Below, in pieces: positions 61,704 to 64,000 of a stretch of 64,000 nucleotides of DNA. The notes beneath the pieces were generated by a model. The model saw only the letters and a list, made by a program, of their open reading frames with translations, made no database searches and was not told where the DNA came from. Source of the DNA: an uncultured Flavobacteriaceae bacterium (GTDB taxonomy: Bacteria; Bacteroidota; Bacteroidia; Flavobacteriales; Flavobacteriaceae); the NCBI GenBank assembly GCA_913020295.1, contig CAJWAA010000005.1, positions 1-64,000 of the forward strand, read 5' to 3'. How positions within the stretch are numbered: the stretch's first letter is position 1; every line of letters begins with the position of its first letter. Both the position numbers and the translations under genes were made by a program.

Positions 61704-63944
61704 CTAATATTTGAAAATATCTTCGTATAGGATGGTATTATCTGCTATTTCAGATTTTTTTTCTACCTCAAGGGAGATGTTATAATCAGATTTTTCAATT
61801 TTTCCCCCTATTTTATGTGGTTTAATTGCAATTGTTGGCGCAATTACCAAAGCCACTACAGACATCAGTTTTAATAAAATATTGAGAGAGGGTCCAGAAG
61901 TATCTTTAAATGGATCACCAACTGTATCACCAACTACTGCTGCTTTATGGGCATCTGATCCCTTTCTTCCATCCGACTCAATCATTTTTTTAGCATTGTC
62001 CCAAGCTCCTCCGGCGTTGGACTGGAAAATCGCCATTAGTATTCCACAAGTAGTTACACCTGCTAATAGTCCACCAAGCATTTCTGCACCACCCAAAAAT
62101 CCGATAGTTACAGGAACTAATATGGCCAATAGGCCGGGCATCACCATTTCTTTAATGGAAGCTTTGGTTGATATCTCTACACATTTTTCATAGTCTGCCT
62201 TACCATCAGCAGCATCAAAAACAGCTCTATCTTTGGCGTTTGCTTTGGAAATATCAGCATCGTATTTACGCATAATTTCGAGAGCTGCTTTCAATTCGGG
62301 AATGTCTTTAAATTGTCTTCTCACCTCTTCAATCATCGACATGGCTGCACGTCCAACTGCATTCATTGAGAGTGCAGAAAAAACAAAAGGCAACATGCCT
62401 CCCACAAGAAGTCCTGCCATTACTCTGGGTTTTGAAACATCGATGGCTGTTACATTAGCTACTTGCATGAAAGCAGAAAACAATGCCAAAGCTGTTAAAG
62501 CTGCAGAGGCAATGGCAAAACCTTTTCCTATGGCAGCAGTCGTATTCCCAACAGCATCTAATTTATCGGTTCGTTCTCTAACCTCGGCAGGTAATTCTGC
62601 CATCTCGGCAATACCTCCCGCGTTATCTGATATTGGACCGTAAGCGTCAACTGCCAACTGAATACCTGTGTTGGCCAACATGCCAACAGCGGCGATAGCA
62701 ATTCCATACAATCCTGCATAGTGATGAGATACTAAAATCGCCGCAGCAATAAGTATTATGGGAATCATTGTCGACATCATTCCTACACCTAAACCCGCAA
62801 TAATATTGGTAGCCGATCCAGTTTCCGACTGACGAACAATTGCAGAAACAGGTTTAGTTCCCGTTCCCGTATAATACTCGGTAATTTTTCCAACACCCAA
62901 ACCGGCAACCAATCCTGAAATAGTAGCTAAAAATACACCCAAGGCTCCAGAGGGTAAACCCTCTGTTGATTCTGGGATCATTGAATTAATAACAAAATAG
63001 GAAACGATCACCATCAAACCGGCTGATCCAAATTCTCCTATGTTTAGTGCAGTTTGAGGATTACCACCTTCTTTAACTTTGACAAAAAAAGTTCCTATAA
63101 TAGACATTACTATTCCTACAGCTGCTATTACCAATGGAAGATAAACAGCACCTAAACCCCCAAATTCAGGGGTAATGATAAAAGCTCCTAAAACCATTGT
63201 ACCTATTATAGAACCTACATATGATTCAAACAAATCAGCACCCATTCCGGCAACATCTCCCACATTGTCTCCCACATTATCTGCAATAGTAGCAGGATTT
63301 AGAGGATGATCCTCAGGGATTCCAGCTTCAACTTTTCCCACAAGGTCAGCGCCTACATCAGCAGCCTTAGTGTAAATTCCACCGCCTACTCTGGCGAACA
63401 GTGCGATTGAAGATGCCCCCATAGAAAATCCCGTCAAAACATTAAGTACAGTAGTCAAGTTTTCAGATCCTGGCCATATCATTTGATAAATCATGAAAAG
63501 ACCACTCAAACCCAAAATACCTAGGCCAACCACTCCTAGTCCCATTACAGAACCTCCGGTAAAAGCTACCTCCATAGCCTTACCTAGAGAAATCCTTGCG
63601 GCATTGGTGGTCCTAACATTGGCCTTGGTAGCTACACGCATGCCAATAAATCCTGCGAGAGCAGAGCAAATGGCTCCGACAACAAATGACACTGCAACCA
63701 TTCCGTGAGATCCTTCTTCATTACTTCCTTTGATATATAATAGCACAGCCAAACAGATCACAAAAATCGATAATATTCTGTATTCAGCTTTCAAAAAGGA
63801 CATGGCTCCTTTGGCAATATTATTGGCAATGGTTGCCATCTTTTCATTTCCAACTTCTTGCTTGGTGATCCATATGTTTTTAATGTAAACAAACATCAAG
63901 CCCAATAGTCCGAATGCAGGTAAAAATTCAATAACAAATTTCAT
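61704..63944 (-). CDS. hppA: Membrane-bound pyrophosphatase, K+-dependent type
   Basis: A 746-aa inner-membrane pump with about 16 helices, hydrolysing pyrophosphate to move H+ or Na+. Substrate site [21 protein letters not shown] and [20 protein letters not shown] are intact. The [10 protein letters not shown] segment near residue 466 has Ala where K+-independent members have Lys, so K+ is required. Na+ transport is common in marine K+-dependent members, but cannot be decided by eye. Fits the NhaD finding at 30.7 kb. Confidence 0.97.
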   Translation of the reverse strand: MKFVIEFLPAFGLLGLMFVYIKNIWITKQEVGNEKMATIANNIAKGAMSFLKAEYRILSIFVICLAVLLYIKGSNEEGSHGMVAVSFVVGAICSALAGFIGMRVATKANVRTTNAARISLGKAMEVAFTGGSVMGLGVVGLGILGLSGLFMIYQMIWPGSENLTTVLNVLTGFSMGASSIALFARVGGGIYTKAADVGADLVGKVEAGIPEDHPLNPATIADNVGDNVGDVAGMGADLFESYVGSIIGTMVLGAFIITPEFGGLGAVYLPLVIAAVGIVMSIIGTFFVKVKEGGNPQTALNIGEFGSAGLMVIVSYFVINSMIPESTEGLPSGALGVFLATISGLVAGLGVGKITEYYTGTGTKPVSAIVRQSETGSATNIIAGLGVGMMSTMIPIILIAAAILVSHHYAGLYGIAIAAVGMLANTGIQLAVDAYGPISDNAGGIAEMAELPAEVRERTDKLDAVGNTTAAIGKGFAIASAALTALALFSAFMQVANVTAIDVSKPRVMAGLLVGGMLPFVFSALSMNAVGRAAMSMIEEVRRQFKDIPELKAALEIMRKYDADISKANAKDRAVFDAADGKADYEKCVEISTKASIKEMVMPGLLAILVPVTIGFLGGAEMLGGLLAGVTTCGILMAIFQSNAGGAWDNAKKMIESDGRKGSDAHKAAVVGDTVGDPFKDTSGPSLNILLKLMSVVALVIAPTIAIKPHKIGGKIEKSDYNISLEVEKKSEIADNTILYEDIFKY

Positions 63945-63967
63945 GTATTAATGGTTTTTGATGGCCC

Positions 63968-63975
63968 CAAAAGTA
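63968..63975 (-). promoter_or_regulatory. -7 box TACTTTTG for hppA
   Basis: Exact TAnnTTTG on the minus strand, 23 nt before the hppA ATG at 63944. Confidence 0.6.
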
Positions 63976-64000
63976 CTAAAACCAATTCTAATAAAAAATA

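Overview
The window reads as ordinary chromosome of a marine, aerobic member of the Bacteroidota, class Flavobacteriia. The DNA is visibly AT-rich and coding sequence is dense on both strands. Many genes are preceded by the Bacteroidota vegetative -7 box TAnnTTTG rather than by Shine-Dalgarno sites. The cell is Gram-negative (lpxK, waaA, outer-membrane porin-like protein, many lipoproteins). An NhaD antiporter and a membrane pyrophosphatase of K+-dependent type suggest a sodium-rich habitat. No phage, transposase, integrase or CRISPR array was seen.

Layout. 1-4.4 kb: an accessory block with a 610-aa lipoprotein (coiled coil, calcium-binding repeats, seven-repeat propeller), a membrane-anchored AraC-type regulator, a YHYH-domain lipoprotein and the initiator tRNA. 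4.5-20.5 kb: core genes era, der, a MerR regulator with an M23 peptidase, alaS, a DUF4136/DUF5522 pair, a PLP deaminase-glucosaminidase-hemL run, lysS, a Pmp3-like micro-protein coupled to lipB, a large unknown lipoprotein and rnhB. 20.5-35.1 kb: porin-like protein, gltB-gltD, anmK, nhaD, and exbB-exbD-tonB-like-folC. 35.2-38.9 kb: a small accessory island with a relative of plant DUF579/glucuronoxylan methyltransferases, tRNA-Val, two secreted alpha/beta-barrel-like proteins sharing a duplicated leader, a nitroreductase and a methyltransferase. 38.9-49.5 kb: a zinc-ribbon-family protein without its cysteines, a Nif3 protein, lpxK, lipA, an atypical Nramp-related transporter with an ECF sigma factor and a small Cys-rich protein, DUF456, ruvC, hemW, an M20 peptidase and tRNA-Leu. 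49.5-54 kb: a sparse, very AT-rich stretch with small secreted or membrane proteins, a possible CotH-like secreted kinase and an alkaline phosphatase. 53.8-64 kb: waaA, a DegT aminotransferase, fabD, folA, a class V aminotransferase, thyA, a bifunctional nuclease, pdhB and hppA.

Functional links. lipB and lipA together supply lipoate, needed by the pyruvate dehydrogenase whose E1 beta subunit is pdhB. folC, folA and thyA belong to one folate/thymidylate cycle. lpxK and waaA build the lipid A-Kdo core. exbB-exbD-tonB-like can power outer-membrane uptake. gltB-gltD assimilate ammonium.

I found no convincing complete new defence or biosynthetic system. The best leads are the bacterial DUF579-like protein (35203-35778), the Nramp relative lacking the usual metal-binding motifs (42831-44045), the propeller lipoprotein (47-1879), the secreted kinase-like protein beside an alkaline phosphatase (51646-53726), and a perfect 12-bp inverted repeat upstream of the ruvC operon (45695-45724).
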